Source of the DNA: Nocardioides ochotonae | GTDB lineage: Bacteria > Actinomycetota > Actinomycetes > Propionibacteriales > Nocardioidaceae | Assembly (NCBI RefSeq): GCF_011420305.2 | Contig: NZ_CP061769.1 | Location: 3,831,001 to 3,895,000 of the forward strand | Length of the DNA: 64,000 bases | Reading direction: 5' to 3' | Part shown: in pieces, positions 1 through 12,698 of the stretch | How positions within the stretch are numbered: the first letter of the stretch is position 1 | How the letters are laid out: the number at the start of each line of letters is the position of its first letter | Notes under the pieces: generated by a model | What the model saw: only the letters and a program-made list of their open reading frames with translations | What the model was told of the DNA's origin: nothing | Databases searched by the model: none | Program-made: the position numbers and the translations under genes

Positions 1-460
1 CGCGGATCGGGGTGCGTCCGCCGATCGTCTCGATCTCCTCGATCCAGGCGGAGAGCTGCTCGGCGTAGGACTGCGCGATCGCCTGGGCCAGCGCGGGCTC
101 CGGGTCGGTCGCGGTGATCTTGACCATCACGGTCTCGGGCAGCACCGAGGCCGACACCTTGCCCGTGAGCTCAGCGGCGGTGAGGTCGAGGTCGAGGTCG
201 GCGATCACCGAGTCGGCCAGCTGGGTCGTGTTGACCTGCTGGGCGTAGGAGGTCACCCGCTGCCCGGAGAACAGCGCGCCCTGGTAGGCGTCGCTGCCAC
301 CGCTCTGGCTGGAGGTGGAGACGAAGAGCTGCGCCGAGGACTGGTACTGCGGCGTCGCGGTGAACGTCAACGTCGCCGCCGCCGCCAGCACCACCGCCGT
401 GACGGACAGGATCATCAGCCAGCGCCGCCGAAGCAGCCTCAGGTAGTCACGCAACTCCAC
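1..460 (-). CDS. Wzz/YveK-type polysaccharide chain-length determinant protein, N-terminal part (runs off the window)
   Basis: Reading the minus strand from a GTG at 460 gives about 153 residues that begin VELRDYLRLLRRRW, followed by a hydrophobic stretch (roughly residues 14-35) and then a periplasm-type segment with many Q, S and T. This is the usual start of the Wzz/YveK family: a short cytoplasmic head with basic residues, TM1, then a large external domain. Many actinobacterial homologues continue into a BY-kinase domain, which would lie outside the window. The family controls polysaccharide chain length and export, which fits the rhamnose genes a few kb away. A GGAG sits about 8 bases before the GTG, supporting this start over an upstream ATG that opens only a short frame. 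Confidence 0.8.
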   Translation of the reverse strand, partial: MELRDYLRLLRRRWLMILSVTAVVLAAAATLTFTATPQYQSSAQLFVSTSSQSGGSDAYQGALFSGQRVTSYAQQVNTTQLADSVIADLDLDLTAAELTGKVSASVLPETVMVKITATDPEPALAQAIAQSYAEQLSAWIEEIETIGGRTPIR

Positions 461-573
461 GCGGGCACTCCAAGCATCGGTACAGGGGATAGGCCCCCGC
501 GACCCTATCGGCCGGTGACCGGGCCCTCGTGACCGGCATCGCACGGTGGGACTGGCCGCTCCAGGCCGCGTGA

Positions 574-579
574 CAGGGT
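574..579 (+). promoter_or_regulatory. Candidate -10 box for a leaderless mshD mRNA
   Basis: CAGGGT followed by exactly six bases and the mshD ATG. The hexamer fits a relaxed actinobacterial -10 (A at position 2, T at position 6) and would place the transcript start at or next to the start codon. The spacing recurs at many genes here. A G-rich run between box and ATG could also act as a weak ribosome site, so this one is less certain. Confidence 0.4.
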
Positions 580-585
580 GGGGGC

Positions 586-1407
586 ATGAGCATCGAGCAG
601 ATCGCCCACGAGGCGGAGGAGGCGGACGGCGCCGCGCCGCTGGACGAGGCGACCTGGCGGGCGCTCGCCCACCACGAGCGGGTGCGGGCCTGGGAGAGCG
701 AGGACGGCTTCGCGCTGCTGGTCGGCGCCGACCTGAGCCTGGTCGTGCGCCCGACCGCCCGCCGCCGCGGGGTCGGGCGGGCACTCCTCGAGCACGTCCT
801 CGCCAACACCGAGGCCGCCGGCCCCGCGCAGCTGCTCGCCTGGTCGCACGGCAACCACCCCGGGGCGGCCGCGCTCGCCGCGGCGTACGACTTCGAGCGG
901 GTGCGGGACCTGTGGGTGATGCGCCGCGACGCGAGCGACCCGCTGCCGGCGCTGACGGTGCCGGCCGGGATCGAGGTGCGCGGCTACCGGCCGCAGGACG
1001 CCGAGGAGGTGGTGCGCGTCAACGCCGCCGCCTTCGCCGCCCACCCCGAGCAGGGCGCGATGGACGCCGCGGAGCTCGAGGAGCGGATGCGCGCGGACTG
1101 GTTCGACCCCGCGGGGCTGCTGGTCGCCACCGAGGCCGGCTCGGACCGGCTGCTCGGCTTCCACTGGACCAAGCGCCACTCCCCCGAGCTCGGCGAGGTC
1201 TACGTCGTGGGCATCGACCCGGCCGCGCAGGGACGCGGACTCGGCTCCCTGCTCACCCTCGCCGGCCTGCACCACCTCACCGACGCCGGGGTGCGCGAGG
1301 TGCTGCTCTACGTCGAGTCCGACAACGCCCCCGCCATCGCCGTCTACTCCCGTCTCGGCTTCCGCCACGACGACGTGGACACGCACGTGCAGTACCGGCG
1401 CGGCTGA
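586..1407 (+). CDS. mshD: Mycothiol synthase (acetyltransferase)
   Basis: 273 residues, the usual MshD length, made of two GNAT acetyltransferase halves. Acetyl-CoA-binding loops are visible as RRRGVGRAL in the first half and GRGLGSLL in the second; the C-terminal half carries the well-kept motifs (NAAAFAAHPEQG, YVVGIDPAAQGRGLG, LYVESDNAPAIAVYSRLGF) typical of MshD. The enzyme acetylates Cys-GlcN-Ins to complete mycothiol, the main low-molecular-weight thiol of actinobacteria, in the cytoplasm. It is divergent from the Wzz-like gene and followed 62 bases later by the coiled-coil gene. Its presence is the best single taxonomic clue in the window. Confidence 0.92.
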   Translation: MSIEQIAHEAEEADGAAPLDEATWRALAHHERVRAWESEDGFALLVGADLSLVVRPTARRRGVGRALLEHVLANTEAAGPAQLLAWSHGNHPGAAALAAAYDFERVRDLWVMRRDASDPLPALTVPAGIEVRGYRPQDAEEVVRVNAAAFAAHPEQGAMDAAELEERMRADWFDPAGLLVATEAGSDRLLGFHWTKRHSPELGEVYVVGIDPAAQGRGLGSLLTLAGLHHLTDAGVREVLLYVESDNAPAIAVYSRLGFRHDDVDTHVQYRRG

Positions 1408-1455
1408 GGTCGGCCCACCGGCTCGACCAGTGGGCCCCCGGCGGCGGGGCTCGAC

Positions 1456-1461
1456 TACGCT
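1456..1461 (+). promoter_or_regulatory. Candidate -10 box for the coiled-coil gene
   Basis: TACGCT (a TAnnnT box) lies eight bases before the ATG at 1470, with no ribosome site between. It suggests a nearly leaderless transcript starting one or two bases before the ATG. Confidence 0.45.
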
Positions 1462-1469
1462 CAGCGCCG

Positions 1470-3914
1470 ATGAACGCGGCCACCTCACTCGACGAATCCG
1501 ACCAGACCGGCGGGCGCCGCTGGCGGCGTCGCGACCGGGCCACCGTGCCCCCCGAGCCCACCCCACCCCCGGCTCCGCTCCTCAGCCCCGAGGAGTACGC
1601 CGCCCGGCTCGGCGAGGCCCAGGCCGCCGCCGAGCAGGCCACCGCGCTGCGCCGCTCCGCCGAGCTGGCCGCCGCGGAGGCGAGCGCCGAGCGGCTGGTC
1701 GCCGAGGACGCCGCCCGCGAGGCGATCGCGGCCCGCGAGGCGGCCGACCGAACGCTCACCGAGCGCGCGGCCGCCGTCGAGGAGGCGTTCGCGGCACGCG
1801 CCGCCGCCGAGCAGGCCGCCGCCGCTGCCACCGACGAGCGCACCGCCGCTGAGACGGCCGGCACCGAGGCCGCCCGGCTGCGCGAGCAGGCCGAGCAGGC
1901 CGCCCGCGCCCAGGCCGAGGCCGCCGCCGCGGCCGCCGCGCTGCACGAGCAGGCCGAGGCCGCCGCCCAGCGGGCCGAGGAGGCGCGCGAGCGCGCCGAG
2001 CAGGTCGCGCGCGAGCAGACCGACGCCGCCCGGGCCGCCCTCGAGGCCCGCACCCGGGCCGAGGAGGCCGCCCGCGAGGCCGCCGCCGCGGCCGAGGCGG
2101 CCCACACCGCCCGCGGCGAGGCCGAGCAGGCCGCCGCCGAGCAGGCCAGCGTCGCCGCCCAGGCCCAGGGCGAGCGCACCACCGCCGAGGAGGCGCTGCG
2201 CGCCGCCGTGGCGAGCGCGGCCACCGCCACCGAGGAGCACCTCGCCCGCACCGCGGCCACCGCCCGGGAGCGCCAGGTCGCCGAGACCGCCGCGGCCGAG
2301 CAGGCCGCCGCCCGCGAGGCGGCCGAGGCGAAGGCCGCCGAGCAGGCGGCCGCCCGCACCGCCGCCGACGAGGCCGCCACCGAGCACGCACGCCTGGCCC
2401 AGGAGGCGCACGCCGCGCGCACCGCCGCCGAGCAGGCAGCCGGCGCCGCCGCGGTGGACGCCGCCCAGGCCCACGAGGCCCGCCGCGCCGCCGAGCAGGC
2501 GGCCGCCGAGCAGGCCGCGCTCGCCGGACGTGCGGCCGCCGCCGAGCACGCCGCGCACACCGAGTCCGCCGCCGCCGGCGCGCTCGCCCGCGCCGAGGCC
2601 GAGGCCCGCCAGACGGCCGAGACCGCCGCCGCGGAGCACGCCCGACTCGCCCAGGCGGCGTACGACGCCCGCGCGGTGGCCGAGCGCGCCGCCGAGGAGG
2701 CCTTCGCCGCCCGCACCCTCGCCGACGAGGCCGCCCGGGCCCAGGCGCGGGCCGCCGAGGAGGCGCACGCCGCGCGGCTCGCCGCCGAGGAGGACGCCGC
2801 CAGCGCCGCCGAGCAGGCCGCGGCCGCACTGGTCGCCCGCACCGAGGCCGAGGCCGCCGCCACCGCCCAGGCCACCCTGGCCGGGCAGGCCGCGGCCGGC
2901 GAGAGCGCCGCCCACGCCGCCGCCGAGCAGGCGAGCGAGACCGCTCGGCTCGCCCATGAGTCCCGGACCGCCGCGGAGGAGTCCGCCCGCGCGCTGGCCG
3001 CCGACCTCGAGGCAGCCCACGCCGCGCGGCTCGAGGCCGAGGAGGTCGCGACCGCGGCCGTCGTGGCCCGGGTCGCCGCCGAGCAGGAGGCCCAGGCGCA
3101 CGCCGAGCTCGCCGCCCAGGCCACCGAGGCCCGCCAGCGCGCCGAGGAGCAGCTCGCCGCACGCACCGAGGAGCTCGCCGCCGCGCTCGCCGCCCGCGAG
3201 GCCGCCGAGCGCGACGCCGCCGAGCACGCCCGGCTGCGCGCCGAGGTCGAGGACGCCGCCGAGGCGCGCGCCATCGACCGGCAGGCCGTCGAGTCCTCGG
3301 TGCGCCACCAGGCCGAGCTCGCCGAGTACGCCCTCGAGGACCGGATCGCCGCCGAGGAGCGCGCGGCCGCCCTGGCCGTCGAGCTGGCCGAGGCCCGCGA
3401 GCAGCTGCTCGGCGGGGCCCCGCGCCACGCGGCGCCCGCGCCCGCGACTCCTGAGGCCCCGATCGTCTCGCGCCCGGACGACGCGCCCGCGGAGAAGCCG
3501 GTGCGCTACCGACGCCGCCGCGGCGCCGTGTTCGGCTGGCTGCTGGTGCTGCTCGCGCTCGCCGCGGCCGGCGCGACGGCGTACCTCGTGGTCGACGGTC
3601 GGGTCGCCAACGACCTCGCGGTGATCGGCGGCGTCCTCGCGCTCCTCCTGCTGGTGCTCGGCGTGCGGGTGCTGACCTCGCGCCGCTTCGTGCGGATCGG
3701 CAACGGCCTCGTCGAGGTCCGCGCCGACGGCGAGCACCACCATGTCGACCTCACCGACGAGCGCACCCGCGTCACCCTCGCCGGCACCCCCGGCGAGCCC
3801 GGCTGGGAGGCCCGCTTGGAGCGTCCCGCGATGCCGCCGCTGGTCATCGACGCGAAGATGGTCGACCCGGTCGAGTTCACCGCGCTCCTGCGCCGGTGGC
3901 GCCCGGAGGTCTGA
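1470..3914 (+). CDS. Large alanine-rich coiled-coil protein with C-terminal membrane hairpin and PH-like tail
   Basis: 814 residues. After a basic head (residues 1-35, including RRWRRRDR) comes about 600 residues dominated by A, E, R and Q in units such as AEQAAAxxARxxAEQAA, which reads as one very long coiled coil. Two hydrophobic helices follow (about 686-707 and 715-737), separated by a short turn, then a 75-residue tail (RFVRIGNGLVEV to the end) resembling small actinobacterial PH-like domains. Both the coil and the tail should be cytoplasmic if the two helices form a hairpin. The function is unknown; a scaffold or spacer at the membrane is a guess. The start at 1470 is chosen over longer open frame because that upstream part overlaps mshD. 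The gene body is strongly repetitive at DNA level. Confidence 0.85.
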   Translation: MNAATSLDESDQTGGRRWRRRDRATVPPEPTPPPAPLLSPEEYAARLGEAQAAAEQATALRRSAELAAAEASAERLVAEDAAREAIAAREAADRTLTERAAAVEEAFAARAAAEQAAAAATDERTAAETAGTEAARLREQAEQAARAQAEAAAAAAALHEQAEAAAQRAEEARERAEQVAREQTDAARAALEARTRAEEAAREAAAAAEAAHTARGEAEQAAAEQASVAAQAQGERTTAEEALRAAVASAATATEEHLARTAATARERQVAETAAAEQAAAREAAEAKAAEQAAARTAADEAATEHARLAQEAHAARTAAEQAAGAAAVDAAQAHEARRAAEQAAAEQAALAGRAAAAEHAAHTESAAAGALARAEAEARQTAETAAAEHARLAQAAYDARAVAERAAEEAFAARTLADEAARAQARAAEEAHAARLAAEEDAASAAEQAAAALVARTEAEAAATAQATLAGQAAAGESAAHAAAEQASETARLAHESRTAAEESARALAADLEAAHAARLEAEEVATAAVVARVAAEQEAQAHAELAAQATEARQRAEEQLAARTEELAAALAAREAAERDAAEHARLRAEVEDAAEARAIDRQAVESSVRHQAELAEYALEDRIAAEERAAALAVELAEAREQLLGGAPRHAAPAPATPEAPIVSRPDDAPAEKPVRYRRRRGAVFGWLLVLLALAAAGATAYLVVDGRVANDLAVIGGVLALLLLVLGVRVLTSRRFVRIGNGLVEVRADGEHHHVDLTDERTRVTLAGTPGEPGWEARLERPAMPPLVIDAKMVDPVEFTALLRRWRPEV

Positions 3915-3921
3915 GATCTCG

Positions 3922-3985
3922 GGTAGTTCGTGACGTTGGGGACTGTGGAGAGCGTTGTCCACAGTCCCTCGCGTCACGAACTACC
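3922..3985. repeat. 28-bp imperfect inverted repeat between convergent genes
   Basis: Left arm 3922-3949 and right arm 3958-3985 match at 25 of 28 positions around an 8-base loop. The arms begin GGTAGTTCGTGACG. It lies between the ends of the coiled-coil gene and rmlCD, so it could stop transcription from both sides, but no T-run follows. The outer part resembles the palindromes at 12635 and 13858 (TAGTyCG followed by an AC pair). Confidence 0.75.
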
Positions 3986-4005
3986 TACTCCGTCACCGGC
4001 ACGCC

Positions 4006-7326
<3,321 letters not shown>

Positions 7327-7378
7327 GGGCGGTCGTTCTGCCCCCGGCGGCGGGTAGTTGCCTCTCCCCTCACGGGGC

Positions 7379-8557
7379 TCAGCGCAGGGCCTCCCGCAGC
7401 ACCCCGGCGATCTCGCGGTGCGCGGCGCGGGCGGTGCGCCCGGCGCCGACGACGTTGAAGAACCCGTGGATCTGGTCGGGGAAGCGGCGGGTCTCCACGG
7501 GTACGCCGGCGGCGGCCAGGCGCGCGGCGTACGCCTCGCCCTCGTCGCGCAGCGGGTCGAAGCCGGCGGTGGCGACGTAGGCCGGGGCGAGCCCGGCGGG
7601 CAGGTCGGCGTGCAGCAGCGAGATCCGCGGGTCGGCGCGGGTCGCGGGGTCGGGGAGATAGCTGGCGGTCGCCAGGTCCATGAACTCCGTGCTCAGGAAG
7701 AACCCCGAGCCGAAGGTCCGCCGGCTCGCCAGCCGCCCCTCCGCGTCGGCCATCGGGTAGACCAGCAGCTGGAAGGCCAGCGGCAGCCCCTCGCGCGCGG
7801 CCACGATCGCCACCGCCGCGGCCAGGTTGCCGCCGGCCGAGTCGCCGCCCACGGCGATCCGGGTCAGGTCCACGTCGAGGCCGGCGGCCGGGTCGGCGGC
7901 GTGCTCGACCACCCAGCGGTACGCCGCCACGCAGTCGTCGTACGCCGCGGGGAACGGCTCCTCCGGCGCCAGCCGGTAGTCCACCGCCAGCACCCTCACC
8001 CCGGAGTGCTCGGCGAGCAGCCGGCACGACGCGTCGTGGGACTCCAGGTCGCCGTAGATGAAGCCGCCGCCGTGGAAGAAGACCAGCAGCGGGCTCAGCG
8101 CACCCGGGGTGCCCGGCGCCCAGCCCTGCCGGGTCAGCGACGGGTGCGCGGTCGGGGTGTAGAGCCGCGCCCGCAGCGCGGCGGGGTCCCCGGCATCCCC
8201 CAGCCGCAGGTCGCGTACGCCGCCGACGCCTGGCCGACCGCCGGCCAGCCGGGACTGGCGCACGATGGCGCGGCGCCCGGCCGCCACCGGCAGCGACTCC
8301 GCGGCCGGCTCGCGCGCCAGCTGCTGGAGCCGCAGCATCAACTGGGTGTCCACCGCGAGCGTCTGGCCCTCGCGCACCACCGGCCTCCCGGCCAGCACCC
8401 GCTGCACCCGCGGGGGCAGGTTGAGCGCCCCGGCGAAGGCGGCGGCCTCCGCCCGGGCCAGCAGCGGCGTCAGCCGGGCGCGGGCGCCGCGGCGTACTGA
8501 CCGGGCCGGACGGGCCGGCGGATCGAGCAGGAACGGCGTGGTCGTGTCGCGGGTCAC
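7379..8557 (-). CDS. Alpha/beta-hydrolase of the hormone-sensitive-lipase family
   Basis: 392 residues. The oxyanion-hole motif [10 protein letters not shown] and the nucleophile motif [11 protein letters not shown] mark the HSL (family IV) esterases. A late Asp in [10 protein letters not shown] and His in DQIHGFFNV complete the likely triad. About 115 N-terminal residues precede the HGGG motif, forming the cap. There is no signal peptide, so it is probably a cytoplasmic carboxylesterase; the substrate cannot be read from the sequence. The GTG at 8557 is used because TAGGTT lies exactly six bases upstream. Confidence 0.85.
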   Translation of the reverse strand: MTRDTTTPFLLDPPARPARSVRRGARARLTPLLARAEAAAFAGALNLPPRVQRVLAGRPVVREGQTLAVDTQLMLRLQQLAREPAAESLPVAAGRRAIVRQSRLAGGRPGVGGVRDLRLGDAGDPAALRARLYTPTAHPSLTRQGWAPGTPGALSPLLVFFHGGGFIYGDLESHDASCRLLAEHSGVRVLAVDYRLAPEEPFPAAYDDCVAAYRWVVEHAADPAAGLDVDLTRIAVGGDSAGGNLAAAVAIVAAREGLPLAFQLLVYPMADAEGRLASRRTFGSGFFLSTEFMDLATASYLPDPATRADPRISLLHADLPAGLAPAYVATAGFDPLRDEGEAYAARLAAAGVPVETRRFPDQIHGFFNVVGAGRTARAAHREIAGVLREALR

Positions 8558-8563
8558 AGCGGC

Positions 8564-8569
8564 AACCTA
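8564..8569 (-). promoter_or_regulatory. Candidate -10 box for the esterase gene
   Basis: TAGGTT on the minus strand, six bases before the GTG start at 8557, with no ribosome site between: the leaderless pattern seen elsewhere in the window. Confidence 0.5.
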
Positions 8570-8638
8570 CCCACGGGTATCGCCGCCGCGGCAAGGTTCC
8601 GGTCGTCTGTTGGACTCCCCGTGTTCCCCCAGCGGTGC

Positions 8639-8644
8639 CACACT
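8639..8644 (+). promoter_or_regulatory. Candidate -10 box for ppk1
   Basis: CACACT, six bases before the ppk1 ATG. The same hexamer at six or seven bases also precedes the MutT1-like, first DUF202 and basic-protein genes, which makes chance less likely. Confidence 0.45.
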
Positions 8645-8650
8645 CGACCC

Positions 8651-10801
8651 ATGTCCGCCGAGCTCTCGCCGTCCGCGCCCGCCGACGTCCCGCCGGAGGA
8701 GCCGTTCGACGTCGAGCCGCCGTACGAGCCCGCCCCCGACGCGATCGCGGCGGTCAGGGGCTTCGACGACCGGTTCCTGGACCGCGAGCTGAGCTGGCTG
8801 AAGTTCAACCAGCGGGTGCTCGAGCTCGCCGAGGACCCCTCGCTGCCGCTGCTGGAGCGGACCCGGTTCCTGGCGATCTTCACCAGCAACCTCGATGAGT
8901 TCTTCATGGTCCGCGTCGCCGGGCTCAAGCGGCGCATCGCCGCCGGCCTCGCGGTCCGCGCGGCGTCGGGGATGATGCCGCGCGAGACCCTCGAGGCGAT
9001 CTGGCAGACCGCCCGCGAGCTGTCGCTGCGCCAGGCCCGGGTGTTCCGCGAGCAGGTGGTGCCCGAGCTCGCCGAGGAGGGCATCCAGCTGGTGCGCTGG
9101 GACGACCTCGACCGCGAGGAGCAGCGCGCCTGCAAGCGGCTGTTCAAGGAGCGCATCTTCCCGGTGCTCACCCCGCTGGCCGTCGACCCGGCGCACCCGT
9201 TCCCCTACATCTCCGGGCTCTCGCTCAACCTCGCGGTGCTGATCCGCAACCCCAAGACCGGCAAGCAGCACTTCGCCCGGGTCAAGGTGCCGCCGATCTT
9301 CGCCCGCTTCGTGCCGCTCGGCAACCAGCGCTTCGTGCCGCTGGAGGACGTCATCCGCGAGCACCTCAAGCGGCTGTTCCCGGGCATGGACGTGCTGGAG
9401 GTGCACACCTTCCGCGTCACCCGCAACGAGGACCTCGAGGTCGAGGAGGACGACGCCGAGAACCTCCTCGCCGCCCTGGAGAAGGAGCTGCTGCGCCGCC
9501 GCTTCGGCCCGCCGGTGCGCCTGGAGGTCGAGGAGACGATCTCGCCGTCGGTGCTCGCGCTGCTGGTCACCGAGCTCGGCGTCTCCGAGCAGGAGGTGGT
9601 CCGGCTGCCCGGCCCGCTGGACCTGCGCGGGCTGCACGGCATCGCCGACCTGGGCCGCGAGGAGCTGAAGTATCCCGCGTTCGTGCCCACCACCCACCCC
9701 TACCTCGCCGAGGTGGAGTCGGCCGCGCCGGTCGACGTGTTCAAGTCGCTGCGGCGCCGCGACGTACTGCTGCACCACCCGTACGACTCGTTCGCGACCT
9801 CGGTGCAGCGCTTCCTCGAGCAGGCCGCCGCCGACCCGCACGTGCTGGCGATCAAGCAGACGCTGTATCGCACCTCCGGCGACTCCCCGATCATCGACGC
9901 CCTCGTCGACGCGGCGGAGGCCGGCAAGCAGGTGCTGGTGATCGTGGAGATCAAGGCCCGCTTCGACGAGGAGGCCAACATCCGCTGGGCCCGCCAGCTC
10001 GAGCAGGCCGGCTGCCACGTCGTCTACGGGCTGGTGGGGCTCAAGACGCACTGCAAGCTGGCGATGGTGGTGCGCGAGGAGCCCGACGGCATCCGGCGCT
10101 ACACCCACATCGGCACCGGCAACTACAACCCCAAGACCTCACGCACCTACGAGGACCTCGGGCTGCTCACCACCGACGAGACCATCGGCGAGGACGTCGC
10201 GCACCTGTTCAACAACCTCTCCGGCTGGTCGCGCAACGCGTCGTACGACGAGCTGCTGGTCGCCCCCGACAGCGTGCGCAGCGGGCTGATCGAGCAGATC
10301 CACCGCGAGATCGCCCACCACCGCGAGGGGCGCCCGGCCCGCATCCGGTTCAAGGCCAACTCGGTGGTCGACGAGGCGATCATCGACGCGCTCTACCTCG
10401 CCTCCCAGGCCGGCGTACCGGTGCAGCTGCTGGTCCGGGGCATCTGCGCGCTGCGCCCCGGCGTACCCGGGCTGTCGGAGACCATCGAGGTGCGCTCGGT
10501 GCTGGGCCGGTTCCTCGAGCACAGCCGGGTCTTCCTCTTCGAGAACGGCGGCGAGCCGGTCGCCTGGATCGGCTCGGCCGACATGATGCACCGCAACCTG
10601 GACCGGCGCGTCGAGGTGCTGGTGCGCCTGCCGCGCGCGGACGCAATCGCGAGCGTCGGGGAGATCTTCGACCTCGCGTTCGCCCCGGACGCCTCGGGGT
10701 GGGAGCTGGGACCCGACGGGGAGTGGACCCACAACGCCGGGAGCCGGCACCTGCAGGAGACGCTGATCACGCGTCGCCGCGCCCGACGTACGACGGGATG
10801 A
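8651..10801 (+). CDS. ppk1: Polyphosphate kinase 1
   Basis: 716 residues with the PPK1 domain order: N domain with [17 protein letters not shown], head domain, then the C1/C2 phospholipase-D-like catalytic domains. The catalytic His is in [15 protein letters not shown] (about His486); [14 protein letters not shown] and [11 protein letters not shown] are further signatures. It reversibly makes polyphosphate from ATP. The first 40 residues are an acidic, proline-rich extension seen in actinobacterial PPKs. It is followed by the DUF47-pit phosphate transport pair, a common actinobacterial link between phosphate uptake and storage. Confidence 0.95.
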   Translation: MSAELSPSAPADVPPEEPFDVEPPYEPAPDAIAAVRGFDDRFLDRELSWLKFNQRVLELAEDPSLPLLERTRFLAIFTSNLDEFFMVRVAGLKRRIAAGLAVRAASGMMPRETLEAIWQTARELSLRQARVFREQVVPELAEEGIQLVRWDDLDREEQRACKRLFKERIFPVLTPLAVDPAHPFPYISGLSLNLAVLIRNPKTGKQHFARVKVPPIFARFVPLGNQRFVPLEDVIREHLKRLFPGMDVLEVHTFRVTRNEDLEVEEDDAENLLAALEKELLRRRFGPPVRLEVEETISPSVLALLVTELGVSEQEVVRLPGPLDLRGLHGIADLGREELKYPAFVPTTHPYLAEVESAAPVDVFKSLRRRDVLLHHPYDSFATSVQRFLEQAAADPHVLAIKQTLYRTSGDSPIIDALVDAAEAGKQVLVIVEIKARFDEEANIRWARQLEQAGCHVVYGLVGLKTHCKLAMVVREEPDGIRRYTHIGTGNYNPKTSRTYEDLGLLTTDETIGEDVAHLFNNLSGWSRNASYDELLVAPDSVRSGLIEQIHREIAHHREGRPARIRFKANSVVDEAIIDALYLASQAGVPVQLLVRGICALRPGVPGLSETIEVRSVLGRFLEHSRVFLFENGGEPVAWIGSADMMHRNLDRRVEVLVRLPRADAIASVGEIFDLAFAPDASGWELGPDGEWTHNAGSRHLQETLITRRRARRTTG

Positions 10802-10842
10802 GAGCAGACGGTCCCCTGGGCCGCGCATCCGGGGGGTCTGGT

Positions 10843-10873
10843 TTGCAAGCGCGGGCCAGCGACCCCCTAGCAT
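10843..10873 (+). promoter_or_regulatory. Candidate promoter of the DUF47-pit operon
   Basis: TTGCAA (10843-10848) and TAGCAT (10868-10873) with a 19-base spacer, 35 bases before the GTG of the DUF47 gene. Here a normal leader with a ribosome site (CAGGAG at about 10897) is present. Confidence 0.45.
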
Positions 10874-10908
10874 GAGTCCGACCTTCTCCGCCTCTCCAGG
10901 AGTATTCC

Positions 10909-11526
10909 GTGGGTTTGCGATTCCGCCCCGTCGACAATGCGTTCTACGACCTCTTCACCGAGTCGGCCACCCACCTCGTCACCGGCGCCGATCTGCTCGC
11001 GCAGATGCTGTCCGCGGGCGACGAGCGCGAGGCGGTGGCGCAGAAGATGCGCGACGCCGAGCACGCCGCCGACGAGACCACGCACTCGCTGTTCAAGAAG
11101 GTCAACAGCACCTTCGTCACGCCGTTCGACCGGGAGGACATCTACTCCCTCGGCTCGGCCCTCGACGACGTCATGGACCTGATGGACGAGGTCGTCGACA
11201 TGATCCTGCTCTACGAGGTCCACGAGCTCCCGCCGCGGGTCTCCGAGCAGGTCGAGGTGCTCCAGCGGTGCGCCGAGCTCACCGCCCAGGCGATGCCGAA
11301 GCTGACCGACCCGGGGTCCCTGTCGGACTACTGGATCGAGATCAACCGCCTCGAGAACACCGGAGACAAGAACCACCGCCGGATCCTGGCCCACCTGTTC
11401 AGCGGCGAGTACAAGACGATCGACGTACTCAAGCTCAAGGACATCATCGAGTCCCTCGAGGAAGCGATCGACGCCTTCGAGAAGGTCGCCAACACGGTGG
11501 AGCAGATCGCCGTCAAGGAGTCCTGA
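10909..11526 (+). CDS. DUF47 (PhoU-like) accessory protein of the Pit phosphate transporter
   Basis: 205 residues, all helical, in the DUF47 family, which folds like PhoU. Typical parts are FYDLFTESATHLVTGADLL near the start, the E/D-rich pair EHAADETTHSLFKK and NRLENTGDKNHRR, which bind metal in this fold. DUF47 genes usually sit next to pit and are thought to modulate that transporter. Start is GTG with CAGGAG six bases before. It ends four bases before the GTG of pit, so the two form an operon. Confidence 0.9.
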   Translation: MGLRFRPVDNAFYDLFTESATHLVTGADLLAQMLSAGDEREAVAQKMRDAEHAADETTHSLFKKVNSTFVTPFDREDIYSLGSALDDVMDLMDEVVDMILLYEVHELPPRVSEQVEVLQRCAELTAQAMPKLTDPGSLSDYWIEINRLENTGDKNHRRILAHLFSGEYKTIDVLKLKDIIESLEEAIDAFEKVANTVEQIAVKES

Positions 11527-11530
11527 GCGC

Positions 11531-12538
11531 GTGTCCGCAACCCTCGCGCTGGTCATCGCGGTCGTCGTCGTCGCCTTGGTCTTCGACTACACCAACGGGT
11601 TCCACGACGCCGCCAACGCGATCGCCACATCCGTCTCGACGCGCGCGCTGACCCCTCGGGTCGCGCTCGGCATGGCCGCGGTCATGAACTTCGTCGGCGC
11701 CTTCCTGGGCCAGGAGATCGCCAACACCGTCGCCGGAGTCATCTCCGTCTCAGCGAACTCACACGGCCTGGTCATCGTGATGGCCGGCCTGCTCGGTGCG
11801 ATCACCTGGAACCTGGTGACCTGGTACTACGGCCTGCCCTCCTCGTCCTCCCACGCCCTCATCGGCGGCCTGGTCGGCGCTGCGCTGGCCTCCGGGTCGT
11901 ACGTCAAGTGGAGCGCGATCGTCGACAAGGTCCTGCTCCCGATGATCGCCTCGCCGATCTTCGGCTTCATGGCCGCGTTCGCCTTCATGCTCGGCATCAT
12001 GTGGGTCTTCCGGCGCCGCAACCCGCACCGCACGCAGCGCGGGTTCCGCATCGCCCAGACCGTCTCCGCGGCCGCGATGGCGCTGGGCCACGGTCTGCAG
12101 GACGCCCAGAAGACGATGGGTGTCATCTTCCTGGCGCTGCTCACCGGTGGCTACGCCACCGCCGGCGACCCCCTGCCGCTGTGGGTCATCCTCGCCGCGG
12201 CGGCCGCCATCTCGGCCGGCACCTGGGCCGGTGGCTGGCGGATCATGCGCACCCTCGGGCGCCGCATCATCCACCTCGACCCAGCCCGCGGCTTCGCCTC
12301 CGAGACGATCGCCGCCGGTGTCCTCTACACCACCGCGTTCGCCTTCGAGGCCCCCATCTCCACCACCCACACGATCACCTCCGCGGTGATGGGTGCCGGC
12401 GCCACCAAGCGCTTCTCCGCCGTCCGCTGGGGCGTCGCCCGCTCCATCGTCGCCGCCTGGGTGCTCACCTTCCCGATGGCCGGCGCCGTCGCCGCGGTGC
12501 TCTACTGGATCTGCAAGTACGTCTTCCAGCTGCCGTGA
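11531..12538 (+). CDS. pit: Low-affinity inorganic phosphate transporter (PiT family)
   Basis: 335 residues with about ten membrane segments. The two PiT signatures are visible: FDYTNGFHDAANAIATSVSTRAL near the N-terminus (here quoted in part, FDYTNGFHDAANA) and, in the second half, AFEAPISTTHTITSAVMGAG. YGLPSSSSHALIGGL is the matching repeat in the first half. It imports phosphate, probably as metal-phosphate with protons. It is co-transcribed with the DUF47 gene and ends in a clear hairpin. Confidence 0.95.
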   Translation: MSATLALVIAVVVVALVFDYTNGFHDAANAIATSVSTRALTPRVALGMAAVMNFVGAFLGQEIANTVAGVISVSANSHGLVIVMAGLLGAITWNLVTWYYGLPSSSSHALIGGLVGAALASGSYVKWSAIVDKVLLPMIASPIFGFMAAFAFMLGIMWVFRRRNPHRTQRGFRIAQTVSAAAMALGHGLQDAQKTMGVIFLALLTGGYATAGDPLPLWVILAAAAAISAGTWAGGWRIMRTLGRRIIHLDPARGFASETIAAGVLYTTAFAFEAPISTTHTITSAVMGAGATKRFSAVRWGVARSIVAAWVLTFPMAGAVAAVLYWICKYVFQLP

Positions 12539-12566
12539 GGCTCGCTCTCCTCTGAGAGAGCTGCTG

Positions 12567-12606
12567 ACACACAAGGACCGTCGGGTGACCGGCGGTCCTT
12601 GTGTGT
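12567..12606 (+). terminator. Terminator after pit
   Basis: A 14-bp perfect stem (ACACACAAGGACCG at 12567-12580, its complement at 12593-12606) with a 12-base loop, 28 bases after the pit stop, followed by TTGTG. Confidence 0.8.
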
Positions 12607-12634
12607 TTGTGGGGGGGTGTGGCCGGCGCGATCC

Positions 12635-12698
12635 GGATAGTCCGACACATGAGGGTCGTGAATCCCGGTTTTCACGACCCTCCTGTGTCGGACTATCC
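12635..12698. repeat. Palindrome copy 1 beside the DUF559-like gene
   Basis: Arms 12635-12662 and 12671-12698 match at 27 of 28 positions around an 8-base loop. The arm starts GGATAGTCCGACACA. The right arm supplies the stop codon (TAG, complement at 12693-12695) of the nuclease gene. Copy 2 at 13858 repeats the same sequence. Confidence 0.85.

Noticed and set aside
1485-3977. Long open frames on the minus strand opposite the coiled-coil gene
   Set aside because: The repetitive Ala/Glu coding sequence leaves all frames open. Only the plus frame gives coil, membrane helices and a folded tail.
7327-7378. Possible terminator between rmlA and the esterase gene
   Set aside because: Only short, weak pairings (such as CCCC-TCA-CGGGG) could be drawn.
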